Shown in pieces: positions 43,170 through 57,378 of a stretch of DNA of 64,000 nt (position 1 is the stretch's first letter; each line of letters starts with the position of its first letter). The DNA is taken from the NCBI RefSeq assembly GCF_001640805.2, contig NC_066853.1, forward strand, positions 26,800,378 to 26,864,377, written 5' to 3'. The position numbers and the translations under genes were made by a program. Source of the DNA: Lates calcarifer. Taxonomy: Eukaryota; Chordata; Actinopteri; Centropomidae. Below the pieces are notes generated by a model. It was not told the origin of the DNA and searched no databases. It saw only the letters and a program-made list of their open reading frames with translations.

Positions 43170-43480
43170 TGAGCATAATCGACCTGTAAGGGCAATCACC
43201 CCACTCCCGGGAATAGTCGTTCACACATTTATCTCTTAACCCGTTGGCCCTAATAGCAGCTCTGTCTGAGCTATTAAAAAGGGAGGGAACTGAGGTGATT
43301 TGTGCAAATGGTTTAGCCTTGCTGCCATGTGACGGTGGGCATTGCATTCTTAAAGCCCCTTTCTAGCTTTGGTCTCAGTGAGGCTCTGTGCGACAATGGC
43401 TCTTGCACTGGGCTGGCTCTTACATACGCATTACAGTAATCTGAGGGCACATCTGCGGCAGGTCACAGGGTCTCACTCAT
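43170..43480. promoter_or_regulatory. Candidate intronic regulatory block
   Basis: Unique, GC-balanced stretch containing CTAATAGCAG, ATTTGTGCAAATGG (octamer-like half, about 43299-43312) and CGCATTACAG. It stands out from AT-rich flanks; no coding potential. Confidence 0.33.
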
Positions 43481-44318
43481 TCTCTCGCTGTTGTCTTTCT
43501 CATTACCTCCCATGCACTCTATCTGCATTTGCTTGAAAATGTCATCAGCAGGATTTGGTCAAGGGTGGTGTTTTGTTGTGTGACAATCTTTCCATTTGGA
43601 TTTTCATTTGTCTGTGTTAAAGTCAGACTGTGTGTAGATGGGATAAGTGTGCAATAGTTTGTCTGCTTGCAAATCCCAAATTTGACACTCACATGCATTT
43701 TGACAAGTTAAATCTATCCCCACAGAACTCTGTGACAATAGGGACAAGTAGACTTTCCTGGCAGCTGACTGTTTGAATATTTCTTGCTTAATCTTTTTCA
43801 CAGATTAAGTTCTGACAGTGACATTTTACTTTAAGAGAGAATCGCTTGGATTTTGTGACCAGTCTTGTTCTTCCTTGGGATTTAATTCATTTGAGTACAA
43901 CCCTCCTGTGCCAAATTTGGCTGACAGGAAACAAGAGGCCTGGTCAGAGCCAACACTCCTCTGCATGTTCGGGGCTCCCAGGGGACTTTGAGGACTAGCA
44001 GAAGTTTGGCTGAGCTCCTCCACTCCCTGACCTGGCCTCTTCTGGAGGGGGGTTATCAGGCGGATGCTGAGCCACATCCGACTCTACCTCCCTGCTCCGA
44101 CAGAGGAAAACACCAAAATCTAAATTGAGAGGGGAGGGGGTTGCTCCGCATGAACTTATTGAGGTTTTCTTTGATGTTAAAACTTTGAGGCCTCTGAAGA
44201 CAAACAGCAGCATATTTTGCACATTGGTGGTCTAAAGCTGCACCAAGGTCTATGAAGGTATGCCTGCAACTGGCCTAGTCAGACAAATTGGGTAAAAGCT
44301 TTATCAACATGTGCGTTA

Positions 44319-44328
44319 TGTGTGTGTG

Positions 44329-44375
<47 letters not shown>
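44319..44375. repeat. (TG)n microsatellite
   Basis: About 57 nt of TG repeat with one CG step. A CT-then-CA tract lies nearby at 44500-44541. Confidence 0.95.
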
Positions 44376-44376
<1 letters not shown>

Positions 44377-44931
44377 ACGGCACAGTGCACACAACGACAG
44401 CCTGGTAGGGAATGCAGATTAAGCAGCTGGTGTGTTCCTCTTCTGCCCTGCCAACAGGGATCTGCTCATACAGGTGTAAATACAGCTGCCGGATGCTCCT
44501 CTCTCTTTCTGTCTCTCTCTCTCTCACACACACACACACAAAGAGAGAGAGATGGCTGCCTGCACAGACAGACAGATGGTGCCTGGGTACTCCTTTGCAA
44601 GTATAGCGTGAAAGCATACGATATCACCCCCAACTCTAGGGGCCAAACCTGCTGCCTCACCCAGTGTGTTTGTGTGTGTGTCTTTGGTGTACTGGTGTAG
44701 CTATGTGCATGCAGGAGCAGGCCGCACAGCTGCATGTCCTGTTGCATTAACACTGACGCCTCCTTTGGACTGGATGGAGGAATGAAGGACCACTGAAGCA
44801 GCCTACCAGGCATGATAATGTCCTGCAGAACTAATACAATCATTTGAGGTGTTTTATGACCAAATACGATAGGTGAAATATGTGAAATATTTGTAGAATA
44901 TCCCATTAAAATGCATTACACTGTGCACAAA

Positions 44932-46179
44932 TAATCAATTAGTCGATGGAAATCGTAAGCATAATTGCCACCTTTTTTTTTTAATCAACAAACTTTTATT
45001 TAACTAACTTATATCTGGTTGGGGGTGGGAGAAGATTTATGTTTTACTTCATAGAAACGTGGAACTAATGTTTATGGTTCTGTTTCTGCGCATCTTCTGT
45101 GTGTCTAGTGCAAGTAAAACAAGTAAAACTGGAACAGACATCGGCAATAAGACATTGGCAATAAGCAGCAGCAAAGCGGGCTGTTAAACAAGCTGACGCT
45201 AATGTTAGCTCAGGTTCTTGCTAGATGCTTAGCTTGTTTTTAGGTTAGGATTTCTTCGGTGTTCATCGATCAGGTGGTTTTTACTGGGAGCCAAATTATC
45301 TACAGCGGTCTCATTAACTCCAAAACAAGTAGACCAAGTAATTAAAATAGGTAAAAACACTGAATAAAGCAGTTTCATATAAAAAACCAATGTTTCTCCG
45401 CGACACAGACACAGGACATTGGACTGCTCAGGTTGTTTCTCTGTTTAGACGTCTGATGACAAAAATCCTTCATCTAGTTTAAGATTATACTTAGAACATT
45501 TTAAAAAGTGACGGTAACGTGACTTGAAACATTAAGAAAGTAGTTGGGTGAAAATTTTTAATGTCCAGCCATTCGGCCAACAGCCGGCGCTAGCAGAAAA
45601 CACTGTGGATTTGTTGTACCTAAATGCTCATGTGACAGCTAACGACAGGAACAAATGACTGCTTTGGTGAATTAAATGATTTCAGATGATATGTTTCCTC
45701 TTAGCGTTGTTGGAGGAGTGGAGCTGTCAAAGGCTCGTGGAACCTGAATACACCGTGACTTCATGGAAGACCATTACTGGCCAGATTGAGAAATAGTACA
45801 ATGAGGTAGTTACAGCTCTAAAAAAGAACTTGATGGAAGCCAACAAAGTAGCAATAACAACCACTGCATGGACAGCTGTTTCATCAGTTTTATATCACTG
45901 TCACCAGCCATTACATGGACGGTGACGGGAACATTTCAGGTTCAGATGAGACACACTGCTGAGAACTAGTCTGAGGTGCGTTGTTGATGAGTGGGGCTTG
46001 GGAGGTAACGTTAGTGCATCTGTACACTACACTGCAAAAAACATGACTCAACATGATAATATATTATTATTTGGTTTGGGTGGAGGGCGCGTCTTAACAG
46101 TGACGTCATGACTATTCGATATCGATTTAAATTGGCTTGAATAATCGACTTCAAAAAGTAATCAAAATGCCCATCCCTA
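44932..46179 (+). mobile_element. hAT-like transposon remnant
   Basis: The right end reads, on the minus strand, AGGGATGGGCATTTTGATTA, typical of hAT-type termini. Inside, at about 45820-45891 on the plus strand, a frame reads KKNLMEANKVAITTTAWTAV, resembling the conserved ITTDxWTS block of Ac/ZBED-type hAT transposases with the aspartate changed. Surrounding sequence has no long open frame. The left terminus is not clear; 44932 is where a TCGAT-containing sequence partly mirroring the right end starts. It could be a deletion derivative of a larger element. Confidence 0.55.
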
Positions 46180-48712
46180 TTATGTATTATGTATTTATTA
46201 TTCATATTCATATTGAAAATTAAAAACACCACCTGTGAATGGACTAAAGCTCACTTAACAAGGAGTCACCTTAAAGTTCATTCAGTGTTCTTACATCTGA
46301 TATGCAGTGAGTGTGATCCATTTGGGTTTTTATATTATAAAGCAAAGCCTCTTGCATTACGAGGGCTTGGGAATTATTCATATGAACATACACAGTATTA
46401 TATCCAAAACAGACAATATTAAAATCTGGGTACCCTTACATCACCTTCATAACTATACTGTTTTTCAATGTGATCAGCCTACTAAGGGTGGAGTTGTTGC
46501 TGTTTTTTGTGAATAGCCATTTACATGTCACTGTTGTTACCTCTATATCTAAACCAAAATATTCAGAACTCTTGGCTCTAAATGTTTGGGGAAAATAATA
46601 CAAGAAAGATACTAGTTATGGGGTTTTATCACTCAAAGGTTTCAGAATGTATTTTTTAGGCCTTTTAGTTTATTTATATTCCTCTAATTAAGGTAATGAA
46701 AAGTTATTGTTTTGTGCAATAATGGCAAAGTATACATGTAGCAGCAGTCCAAAAAGGAAAGAAAGGCTACATTAAAGAAAATACTGATTTGTGCTTGGGA
46801 TGAATGAAACTTCACAACAGTGACAACTTAATGCATTTAGCGATCAACACTTAAACCTGACACAAAAGAAAACGCATCAATAAATAAACCAAAATAAGCA
46901 ATGAGTGCCTATTATAGCATGAGGACAATAATATAAAAGGAAAAAATTCAAAACGTCAAAATACAGGAGACCTTTTTCTAGGGAACTGTAAACTAAAGAT
47001 AGAAACAATCAATTTGAATGATCTCACTGAAGGCAAATAATTAAAATAAATCAGATATATTTTAAGATCCCTCTGCATTGTATGGCATTAAATATTACAA
47101 CTGCAAAACCAAATGCAAACCACCAGTACCAGGACATCATCATAAATATACCAAAGTAGGACACCACAGTAGCCCGTAAGTAATAACAAATTTTACAAGC
47201 CAAATGAAATTTGTAAGTGATCTTAATGATTTGGAAAATGGCCTGATGTTTACGTTGACCACAGGATCAGGTCTCTATTTTCATCCTCAAAGCTCACTTA
47301 TCAAATATCACGGGGAAATAAATCCCTCACCATCTGTTTGAATCATTATAGCATTTCCCATTCAAACAGGGCATGAAAATTACATTTAAATGAAAATATT
47401 AAAATCTGCCCATATTTGTGGAGCCACCTGTACTGTATGTAAATGCACTTAGCAAAGGCCTGTAGTTGCTGATGGTCTTAAAACTACATAATTTCAATGC
47501 ATGGCGAAGATCCAAGTGGAAAAAAAAAAAAGAATGGGAGCCGAGGTACATGTGAGCAGAGCTGTCTTATGTTTAAAACTGAACTTGTTTCAATACTTAA
47601 ACCTGGCAGGGAAACACTGCATTATTATGACTTAAATTTGATCTTAATTTATTGGCAGGGTTTTATTACTATTCTTGCAATGAATTATGTATTTTAGCAG
47701 CTTCCAAAGCAGCCTAAGAATGAGTCTGCATGTGTACTTCATTACCCTATGCAAATAAGTGGTGGCCTGAGACAAAACAAGTCCATGAACATCAGCTGGA
47801 TGCTAGATTTGAGAAGAAAAGCTTTGGCCTCCACAAGGCCAGGACTGACACAATACAATGTTTTTACTACATAATTGATGGATTAGGACAACAAATCACA
47901 GACTGAAATTAAATATATAACATGGTATATGCTAAATTTTACCTGACCATGACCATGACCATTTTCCACCCACTCCATTTGGAGACATTATAGTTAAATC
48001 TTTCAGTTTAATTCTCTGTAGTGCACTGTACGTGGATTTTTTGGGGGTTGAAAATTGCCACACTGACTGGAAAGATGAGCATTTGTGTTGTCAGATGTTG
48101 TCTAACAACAGTACAACAATATAATACAACAAAGAGGCACACATATAAATATACAAAAAAAAAAATCTATTTTTGTAATATAAGCAAGTACTTATTATAT
48201 GTATTCATTATTCATAAATACTTATTTTCACTCCCCATGGCTACTGAGCAAACTTATAGCTTAACATGTCTTTAGATTTTTGAACGCATTTATGTCCAGT
48301 TTCAAAACCACCTGTGAGTGATCTGTACATGTGCACAAACAGCTAATAAATGCATTGTAGTATGATGTACTGGTTACACACTAGTACATGTGATAATAGG
48401 AATTCTAAATGTTTACATATACATCAACAGAGACTTAAAAATGTCTTTATATCTGCTGAAAACTACACTGTAATGTGCTACAAAGAATTAAGATGTATCA
48501 AGTGCTTATATATACCACTTAAAAATGGTACACAACTAGATTAATGGAAAGTCTTAAGTAATATATGACTGTATACAACAAGAGCAATACTACAAAGAAA
48601 GTCATTGCATTAATAAGATGACTTTATACTGTAGCCCAATAACATATGTGCTACATAACTAGATTTCGTGTGGAGAGTAAAGGGAAATGTGTGTAAATGT
48701 GGGTATTACCTA

Positions 48713-48904
<192 letters not shown>

Positions 48905-49220
48905 TTAAATGAATAGTACTGGATGTTCCCTGGACAGCAAGGTCAGATAAATGTCCTTTTCACAGATTTAGAATGGAACATAGCAGACAAATATGCCAAT
49001 CAAGAGCCTTCCCAGGCAATGGCTGCAAAATACTTAGAATCACATTGTGAATGCTGGTACAACCTTTTATACATAATTAATTTTTCAGTGCTCAGTGGCT
49101 CCTTTTTCAGTCCTGTGGTCTTCACAGATGGCAATTGTAATAATATTGCTCACTTTGAATTAAATTAAAAATTTGATCATAGCAAATTGCAGACCAGGGA
49201 TTCAGCAGACGACCAAAGTA

Positions 49221-49258
49221 ACTTATTTAGCAAACAGAAACTTATTTAGCAAACAGAA
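49221..49258. repeat. 19-bp tandem duplication
   Basis: ACTTATTTAGCAAACAGAA occurs twice in direct succession, a recent small duplication in the intron upstream of exon B. Confidence 0.9.
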
Positions 49259-49717
49259 ACACCTTTCTCACAAAGAAAAAAGACAATTTGAATATTATGA
49301 ATTTGATTTTTTTTCTCTCAACCCCTCACATGTATACACACACGTTGGTCTTTTTATAGTTATAGGACAGTCATTGAGGTAATGCATTCCCGAGTCCCTT
49401 CCCTTTATCTTAACTATCACATCTAAATGCCTAAACCCAGTTAACTTAAGTCTTAACCCTCAAACAGGCCTTTGAAGTTGTGTGGACCAGTCAAACTATC
49501 CTCAGTAATAGTTTAGAACTAAAATTTGTCCACACAACCGTAGAAAGACAACAAAAAAACACACAACCCTGGGTTCAAGGCCTCCTGTGGAATGACTGGA
49601 AATAACCAGCTCAAGATGCTACATTATAACCGCTTTAGCTCTGCTTCTCTGCTTCTAGTGCCTGGAAGTCTGTTAATCAAGGCCAATCAACAGGCCCTAC
49701 ACACTGACTCAATACAC

Positions 49718-49748
<31 letters not shown>

Positions 49749-50712
49749 GATGATCCAGACAGACACGTCTACCTCACACACTCAACACAGCTCCAGACAA
49801 ACATAATCAGGCCATGTCAAAGGGCGTCTTAAGGGAATCTTAACCAGCTACATCAGATGGGAGGCTACTTGTGCACTTATCTTTCTGATTCTGTGAATAC
49901 AACAAGAGAAAGATTATGCATCATACTGATGTTAATTTGCGTATGTATATTTTATGAAAATTTCCAGCTTGTCTTTTCCTGAAGCTACATTTTGTTGAAT
50001 GCCAGATGGCTGTTTCTGATCACCTCTCGGAATTCTCATCCATATTGACTTAAAAGTTGAGTTTGACAGTTCATTCCTAACTCTTATTTATTTTTTATTT
50101 TTTTTAATAAACTGATTAATTACTCCAACTTAACATTTCTAAATTGCTAGTTTTGTCTACCTAACAGCACAGAAGCAAAATATATGCAATTTTAAATTGT
50201 ATAAAACTGTGGGAAAGAATTAATGTATAATGTGCTCTTCAAATTTTATTTTTACTGAGATCGAATCTGCACAGTAAAAGACTAAACTGAGAAAAAATTC
50301 TTACTTTAAAGTCCACTTGCTAGATTTATCTGGAGCTTTCAATCATACCTCACAGCCTTGCTGGTGGACAAGTGTACTTAGTGATTTCGAGCGCATTTTA
50401 GACCATATAATAAACTTCAGCTCTCCAGAAAGAAAAATAAATAAATTGTAAGTGGACTTCAAGTTTTGGAGGTTTTTGTCAAATTACTACTTTCAAGGAA
50501 AGACCATTCACATTCAAGTAAATTGAATTGTCATTGTGTGAAACAAGAATTCTCACTAATGTCCATGGTCATGCCAAATTCTGATCTTGTTCCAATATGG
50601 TAGACAACATGTTCTTGTCTGTTAAATGACCACTTTGTGATCCAGAGTGCTGGATTTTTTTCATTAAAATCTTGTCTTGTTTAAGGTTTTAAATGTTCCC
50701 TCAACTCAATTT

Positions 50713-50714
<2 letters not shown>

Positions 50715-50746
<32 letters not shown>
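50715..50746. repeat. Poly-A, 32 nt
   Basis: Uninterrupted A run. No retroposon body or target duplication could be identified beside it, so I list it only as a homopolymer. Confidence 0.95.
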
Positions 50747-50748
<2 letters not shown>

Positions 50749-51279
50749 CAAATAATTAAATTTTTATTTGCCCAGGTTTTGAGATGTTTACATCTAAGAT
50801 GTCTACAACCATTCCAATTCAATGGCCCCCACTGACCCGTTTCCAGAGCAACAGTTCCATTTACCTCCATTGTGGTAGCGTGTTTCTTAACCTGGACAAA
50901 TAAAACCTAAAGCTGTTTGGTTATTTACTGGAGCTTAGGGTAACATTTTATTTTTTTCTAATCTATTCTTTTTTTTATATATACAATGACGTATTAAGCA
51001 GTCACACATAAACTGATACATAGAAACACTAAACTATAGGGGATTAGAAATGTGGATTATAAAACAAATATGTTTGCAATCCTATGACAATGGCTACAAT
51101 AAAAAAAAAAAAGTGTATCCTGCTGATTCAATGGGCAGACCAAGGAAAATTCCAAGTTCAAGTGCTTTCAAAAGAAATAAAGAGCAAACCTGTGCATGCA
51201 CTACAATACACTCTGAATGTTTTCCTTGTTCCATTTGTTGCCTTAATAGATGAGTGACAGCCGCATAACATAAAGGAAT

Positions 51280-51560
51280 GAAAAGGAGGGAGGGGGACGT
51301 TGGGACAAAGAAAACAAGGCAGACATCAAAGGTTACAATAAAGGTAGAGGAGGAGAGTGCCTTGTCATTATTTGGAAGGAGCGATCAAGAGGAGGCTGAA
51401 TGCGAGCGGAAAGGGACTGCTGAGTGTTTTGGTCCAGTCTTTTAGATCATTAACGTGTAGCTCTGAGTTTCATTAGTCCTGCCAAACCTCCGCTTTGTGG
51501 TTCTCCAAAGGCCTGTCTTTTAGACCTCCGCTGTCCAACAATGCTGTGTGACCTTCGAAG
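51280..51560. promoter_or_regulatory. Candidate intronic regulatory block
   Basis: Unique, GC-balanced block around TAGATCATTAACGTGTAGCT (51442-51461). Low certainty; only composition sets it apart. Confidence 0.25.
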
Positions 51561-53689
51561 AGGGAGAGGAGACCATTACACAAATCTGTCCTTCATTTCC
51601 TTCTGCTCCTCTCTTGGTCAGACTAACAGACGTCTGTACTATGGCAGCTCCTGAAAGCCCTTCACATTTCAAAAATGCTACACCCCAAGAGCCTGAGCAG
51701 CCACCTTTTGTGTTGAGGGGAGGGGGCAGATGAAGAAAGAAATGTGTACAGGAAGCAGCCTGAAAAGCAGTAATGGTGCTTCAGCTTACAGAGGACTGGA
51801 GGGTGAGAACTGGGGATGGGAGTGTTGATGAATTTTGCATCTTGATCCTAAACAAATATTTCACTTGTACTCCAGTGCATTATTTGCTGTCAGCCTCTAC
51901 CCTTAAAAATATGCCTCGCTCTGGATTTTAGAACAGGTGTAGCCAAACGGAGACAGGGGGTGATGATCACTGTTGACCAAACAGTCATGCCGTGCTGTCA
52001 CTCAAGGCCAACGGGTCCTAAACTGTCAACCCCCAGACAGTGAAGACAAGTTAGTGTGAAACGTGTTGGAGATCACGTACCAACAGAAGATGATACGTGA
52101 AAAGACAGCTTGGATGGCAGAGAGACAGACAGAAAGTTTGTGTAGGTGTGTATGTGATGGTGGGTTGCAGACAGAATGAGAAAAAAGTATGAGGGGAGTG
52201 AGCAACATTGATCAAATGAAGGTTTAGCCTCTACAATGCACAATAATTACTTTTATCAAGTCCACGTAAAAGTGCTTATTAGTGTTTTTTTCTTTTTATC
52301 TGGGGCTGAACAGCTGGACTGTAAAAGGTTACATGTTGTTAAACATAATCATACACAAAACAAAATCTTTGCTACTTTATTTGATCTTCTTTCCAGAAAA
52401 ACTGACAAATTCCTGGACTCCCCATATCTATCTTACGGTAATGTGGGTATTTCATATCGCCAAGGAAATCTGAACATCATCTGTGTTTTATCTTGTTACT
52501 CTTCGGCATGTGATCACAATTGTTAATTGATCAATAACTATGAAAACACCTTAAAGACATACATAGTTTTAAACAAAGTTCAACCAGATGTATAAACAAT
52601 GTGTGCAAACCAAAAACTATTTCCTGCACATAAACTGATTTACTTTATACTTAAAAAAGAACAATGTGTGGTCACAGTATGAACATACTTCAGACAATCA
52701 TAAAACACATTCTCCAGAGGGCTCCATGTAATCTGGTGACATTCCAATCTGCACACCTTCAAGTTTAATATAACCAAAAACATGTATTATTACATAAATA
52801 TTATTCTAATTTCTTCCATGTGCACGTTTTAAAATTGGTTTTGTTTTTAGAATTTTCCCTGTGTTTCACCATTCCTGTTTTTATGTCCAAAATGGATATG
52901 AGTGATATACCACTGCTGATGATAAATCACACATACAATTATTACCCCTTCTTGTGCTTTGATTAGTGCTGCTGTGTGAAAGATGGCGGTGGATAAGGAT
53001 GTCTCCTTTGGCTCTGGTTAAAGACTGGCACCAATGCAATTGTGTGAAACTGCATTTCTTTGCTGTTATTTTCATAGACAGAGTGGTGGAGTAGACATAT
53101 GCAAAAGACTGATTAAGGGTGTGTCTACATCCACCTATGGCTAACAGTGGTAGTGGAAATCAGGCCTGTGTATGTGTCTATAATTTCACAAAGATTGTAA
53201 TGTATAAAACAGAACCATCTCTATAGAAAGGGTGTGTATGCATATTTTTTTCATTTGTGTGTGCACATACCTTTTCTCTTGAAAGTGATATAGAATTTTA
53301 ATATTAGAGGTTTACATTTAGATTTATATATTACTGATAATATTCATGTTGGAACCAAAGGGACACTGGAACACCATCACCAGATGATATTACTATCATC
53401 ATTACTACTACCACAAATGATACTAAAACTACTACTACAGTTCTGCTTTTAATACCACAACTAATGCTGGAAGTTTGGTTTCATCATAATCATTTTTTAT
53501 ATTACCAGTTCAGATGTAACTTTACAGACTTGCTGCATTATCTTAATTATTACTACAAGTCTTAAAAGACAAAGTCTGCAAAAGGGTAGACAGGAATCAG
53601 AAAGGAAAAGGCTGACCAAGGCTACTACAAAGTGAAAAAGATAGAGAGAGTAAGAGAGCGAGGTAGACAGATGAGAAGCGTCTGGCAGA

Positions 53690-54060
53690 CAGATAGCTCT
53701 AGACGGAGGCTATGATTTGATTAATGACCAGGGCGTGATGTGCCCAAGCACTGATACATGACATCCCCATGGAAAGAAGATCCATCAATGCAAATCCTAC
53801 TCTGTCGCTGTCGTCCAGAGAAAAACTCTGACCCTGCCAAAAAGTCACACTGTCACCTGACCCTCGTCTCTCTTTCTCCCTTAATCCGACCATCCATCCA
53901 ACTCTCCTCCATCCTTCCGTACATCCATCCCTCCCTGCCTCAACAGCATTTGCATTCTCTTCTCGCATTAAGCCTCTCTCTGTCTATCCTTCGCGCTCTT
54001 TCTCTCTCCTCAGCTGCCCAGTGTCACGCTATCTCATGTTTCGCCCCCCTCTTTTAATAC
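53690..54060. promoter_or_regulatory. Candidate intronic regulatory block
   Basis: Non-repetitive 53690-53850 with GATTTGATTAATGACC (53714-53729), then a pyrimidine-rich stretch to 54060 with CATC repeats. The left half is the more plausible element. Confidence 0.28.
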
Positions 54061-54489
54061 CCAATTTGCATCCAATATAAGCAAGCAGCTTCCAATGAGG
54101 AGCAGACGTGCGAAAGGACAAGCTCTGAAGACTGTGTGTGTCCACACAAACACTGAAATATCCTCTCTGGCAGAACAATTCAAATAAGATACAGTCAGGA
54201 AAAAAAAGCCAGCAGGACTGAAGGGGAACTGGGCTGGGGAGTGTTGTGAGAGCAGGTAAGGCAGGTGACATGCTGAACGATGCTTTGGGAATTAGCAAAG
54301 ACCTGAGGGTGATGTTGCAACTTTGAGACATCTACAATATCTACAGAAAATTATTTATCCATTCCACCAACATGGTGCTGAGATCTTTGTCAGTCAAATA
54401 TATGTATTCTGATCTTCAACTTATCTTAAACTTGTGACTTGGAAACCCAACCAAAATGTCTGTATCATCAACTATGTCCAGTATGAAAC

Positions 54490-54570
54490 TATATAACTAT
54501 ATATATAACTATAACTATACTATAACTATAACGATAGTTATATATATAACTATAACTATACTATATAACT
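54490..54570. repeat. TATAACTATA tandem/inverted array
   Basis: The unit TATAACTATA recurs on both strands. Around 54521-54542 the arms TATAACTAT and ATAGTTATA flank a 4-nt loop, and a near-identical TATATATAACTATAACTATA block occurs on both sides of it. Confidence 0.85.
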
Positions 54571-56469
54571 TGCCTTCGTTTAGTACAGGTATCCCCCTTT
54601 CAGATACGCACGGCCTTATGTAAATGTCTGAATAAGACCCTGAGTCACTTTTCCACAAAAGTCATGATGACAATCTTACTAGGTCAGAGCTAACACTGCT
54701 GTAACATAGCGCAGGTTTGAATTGAATGTTGCCATATTAAGGTTGCAGCAAAATGGAAACAAATAGCAGCATGAGCTTAAATACACAGACAGAGATTAAA
54801 TGAATGTCATGTCCCACCTTAATAAGAATCCCAGATGCAAACAAAAACATTAAATCAACAAACCACAAAACATACAAGGTGTCCTAAATTTCTCACATTC
54901 AGTCATAGCAACTGCTTATTAGGTGTAGGTGATGTAAGACGACATAAATGTGTCATACATACTATTTTTGTCATACTGTTCACATCTTGGTAACTATTCA
55001 TTTTACATCCCTGGGTTTATGAATCTGTTTGTATCTACTGTGGTTCCAAACAACAGTAGATTTTTTAATTATTTTTGCATCAATGCCCACATCCCACCCC
55101 TTATGGCTTAGGCCACAGTATATATATCCAGATAAAAGCTTTATGGAATTAAAGAGAGCTTTCACTTGAATTCTTGTCATTTTTGACAATAGTTGGGCAC
55201 TGTTCAACATTATAAAATACACAGCAGAATTAAATACTTAGTATATTATATTATTATAGGCCTATATTAATGTGGACATTTTATTGGTGACATATTGATT
55301 AAACTGATTGATCAAACAAGTGAGAAGTGGGAACAAGTAGCACTCAGGTTCACAACAGTCAGAGAGTCAGAGAGCAGACAGTTCTACAACGGCAAAATAA
55401 GTTTTAAAGTCCATTACTGATACACTCTGTTGGAAAACTGACAACACACTCTGATATTATTACGTCTCAACTCCCCACTGTTCTCCAGCAGTACTGGACA
55501 TACATATATACTGCTTCTGATTATGAAACACTTACACGACACCCCCCACCCCCCCCCCACACACACACACACTTTGACAGGTTGATAAAGACTCTTTTTT
55601 TTTTTTTTTTTAATTCATTTATGTATTTATGTATCTATTTATATTTAGTCAGATATTTCCCAGATTAATTCAGGGAACCTTAAAACCTATTTTCATATTT
55701 AGATAAAGTATGTCTGATATTTGTACTATTTTTGATATTTTTATTTATTTTTTTTTTTAAATTTTAACATGTTAATATTCCTCAAACTAAGGCATCAAAA
55801 AAGTATTGTTTTGTTATTGGTACTGAAACACAGGTATTGCAGTGGCACCAATACTTTTTGGCACCAATACAAAATTATTAACAATGCAATATTGGTAAAC
55901 CAGTATAAATCTACTTACAGTCTACGTACTTTCTAAAATTCATGCTTCATGCTTGATACTCCAAGTTTCCCAGACATGTTAAGGGGAGAGAGGGATAGGA
56001 GAGAGGAGAAGGAGGAGGTGTGTGCGTGTGTGTGTGTGTGTGTGTGTTTGGGGGGGGGGCTTGCTTTGCAGGAGAAGAAAGCTGCTCTGCCATCAAAGAT
56101 CCCCAAAGTATCATTATTAAAACACTCACTTCCACAAGACGAGGAAAGAGAGGGTGAGAGAAAAAAAACAGAAGGGAGGAAAAGAGAGAGAAAAACACAG
56201 AAGGGAGGAGATGAGAGAAAGAGGGATGGACAGCGGGGAGGGCTAAAAAGGGTCGAACACAAAAGGGAGAAAGAAAAAAAAGAAGGAGCGGGGATCCCCC
56301 ACTGGACAGAGTAAAAACAAATTAAAAGAGCCCTTATAAAACACAGATGCTGCAAAGAAAATAAACTTCATAAGATTTACTGTTTTGCAAAGGAATCGGA
56401 AGACTGGTGGAAAAGCCATCAGGTCTTTTTTTCCTTGTCCTTCCTTTTTTCCTTTCTCTCTCAGGTAAC

Positions 56470-56740
56470 ATTGTGGCAGAGGGATCTATCTCCTCAGTTC
56501 CATACCCCCGCTCCCCCCAATCCACCCTTTTCTCTTTGTACGGCAATCTTGCTCCTCTGCTATTTTAAGTCGGAGTTAAGAGTCGAGGTCAGACCGGCCT
56601 GTGTGAAAATGGCTTCCTGCCCGGTCCCCCGCTCCCAAATCGAAGCTAACAGAGAGCTTTTATTAACAGCCCTATTTGGGAAAAATTTTGAACGTTTTGT
56701 ATTCATATTGATGTTTCTCATGTCAGCGAGCTGAAAAAAA
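56470..56740. promoter_or_regulatory. Candidate intronic enhancer
   Basis: Unique sequence between a purine-rich low-complexity tract and AT-rich DNA. It has mixed GC-rich (56580-56640) and AT-rich (56660-56720) halves, with CTTTTATTAACAG (56657-56669) and CATATTGATGTTTCTC. A short open frame on the plus strand has no recognisable product. Confidence 0.36.
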
Positions 56741-57193
56741 AAACTGCAAAACAAAATTCCCAGAACATGATTTTTTCTAAATTTGTCACAAAACTTGAGA
56801 GCTAAAAAAAAAAGATTGAGATGTTAGTGTGCAGCATGCTGTATATGGCAAACAAATAGCTTGTTTGGAGCTCAGAGCAGTCTGTGTTGTAAGAGGAAAA
56901 AGCAGCAGACAGGAGTGAAAAAACAAGCAATACAGAAGTGGAACATGTCTACATGCAAAAACACAGATGCACATTTCCAACAAACAACCATATAATCATG
57001 AGAAAACAGAACGCGTGCAAACATGGAAACACACATTTACACACACAAACAGCACCCTGAAATCAGATCTACAAGTTTACAGCATGTCAGTATTTACAAG
57101 GCTTCATCAGACAGGACTGAGTAGCCTGCAAGAAGAGCTGGGAGGGGGTCAGACAGCTCCACTGGATCAAATGACACCCACACTCCAACCATA

Positions 57194-57213
57194 TGTGTGC
57201 ATGTGTGTGTGTG

Positions 57214-57256
<43 letters not shown>
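57194..57256. repeat. (TG)n microsatellite
   Basis: TG repeat with two TGCATG interruptions near its left end. Confidence 0.95.
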
Positions 57257-57258
<2 letters not shown>

Positions 57259-57377
57259 TCATCATCTGATTTGGGTCAAGGAGCTAGTACCTCACAGTAA
57301 AGAGGGATGGGTTATGGCCAATGATTGGATGTTTGGGAAAGCAGGAGAGGGTGGGGGGAGGTAGAGGACAGTGAAAT

Positions 57378-57378
<1 letters not shown>

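Noticed and set aside
44466..44906. 146-codon open frame on the minus strand
   Set aside because: It ends in CT/CA microsatellite translation and matches no protein I recognise.
49560..49590. GGTTCAAGGCC, a good pol III B box
   Set aside because: No A box at suitable distance and no cloverleaf, so neither a tRNA nor a supported SINE.
55790..55880. GGTATTG...CCAATAC repeats suggesting a transposon end
   Set aside because: Only short, partly palindromic matches; no boundaries or target duplication.
55933..56355. 140-codon open frame on the minus strand
   Set aside because: It is the translation of a purine-rich low-complexity tract (S/F/P-rich) with a CA repeat; no coding signature.
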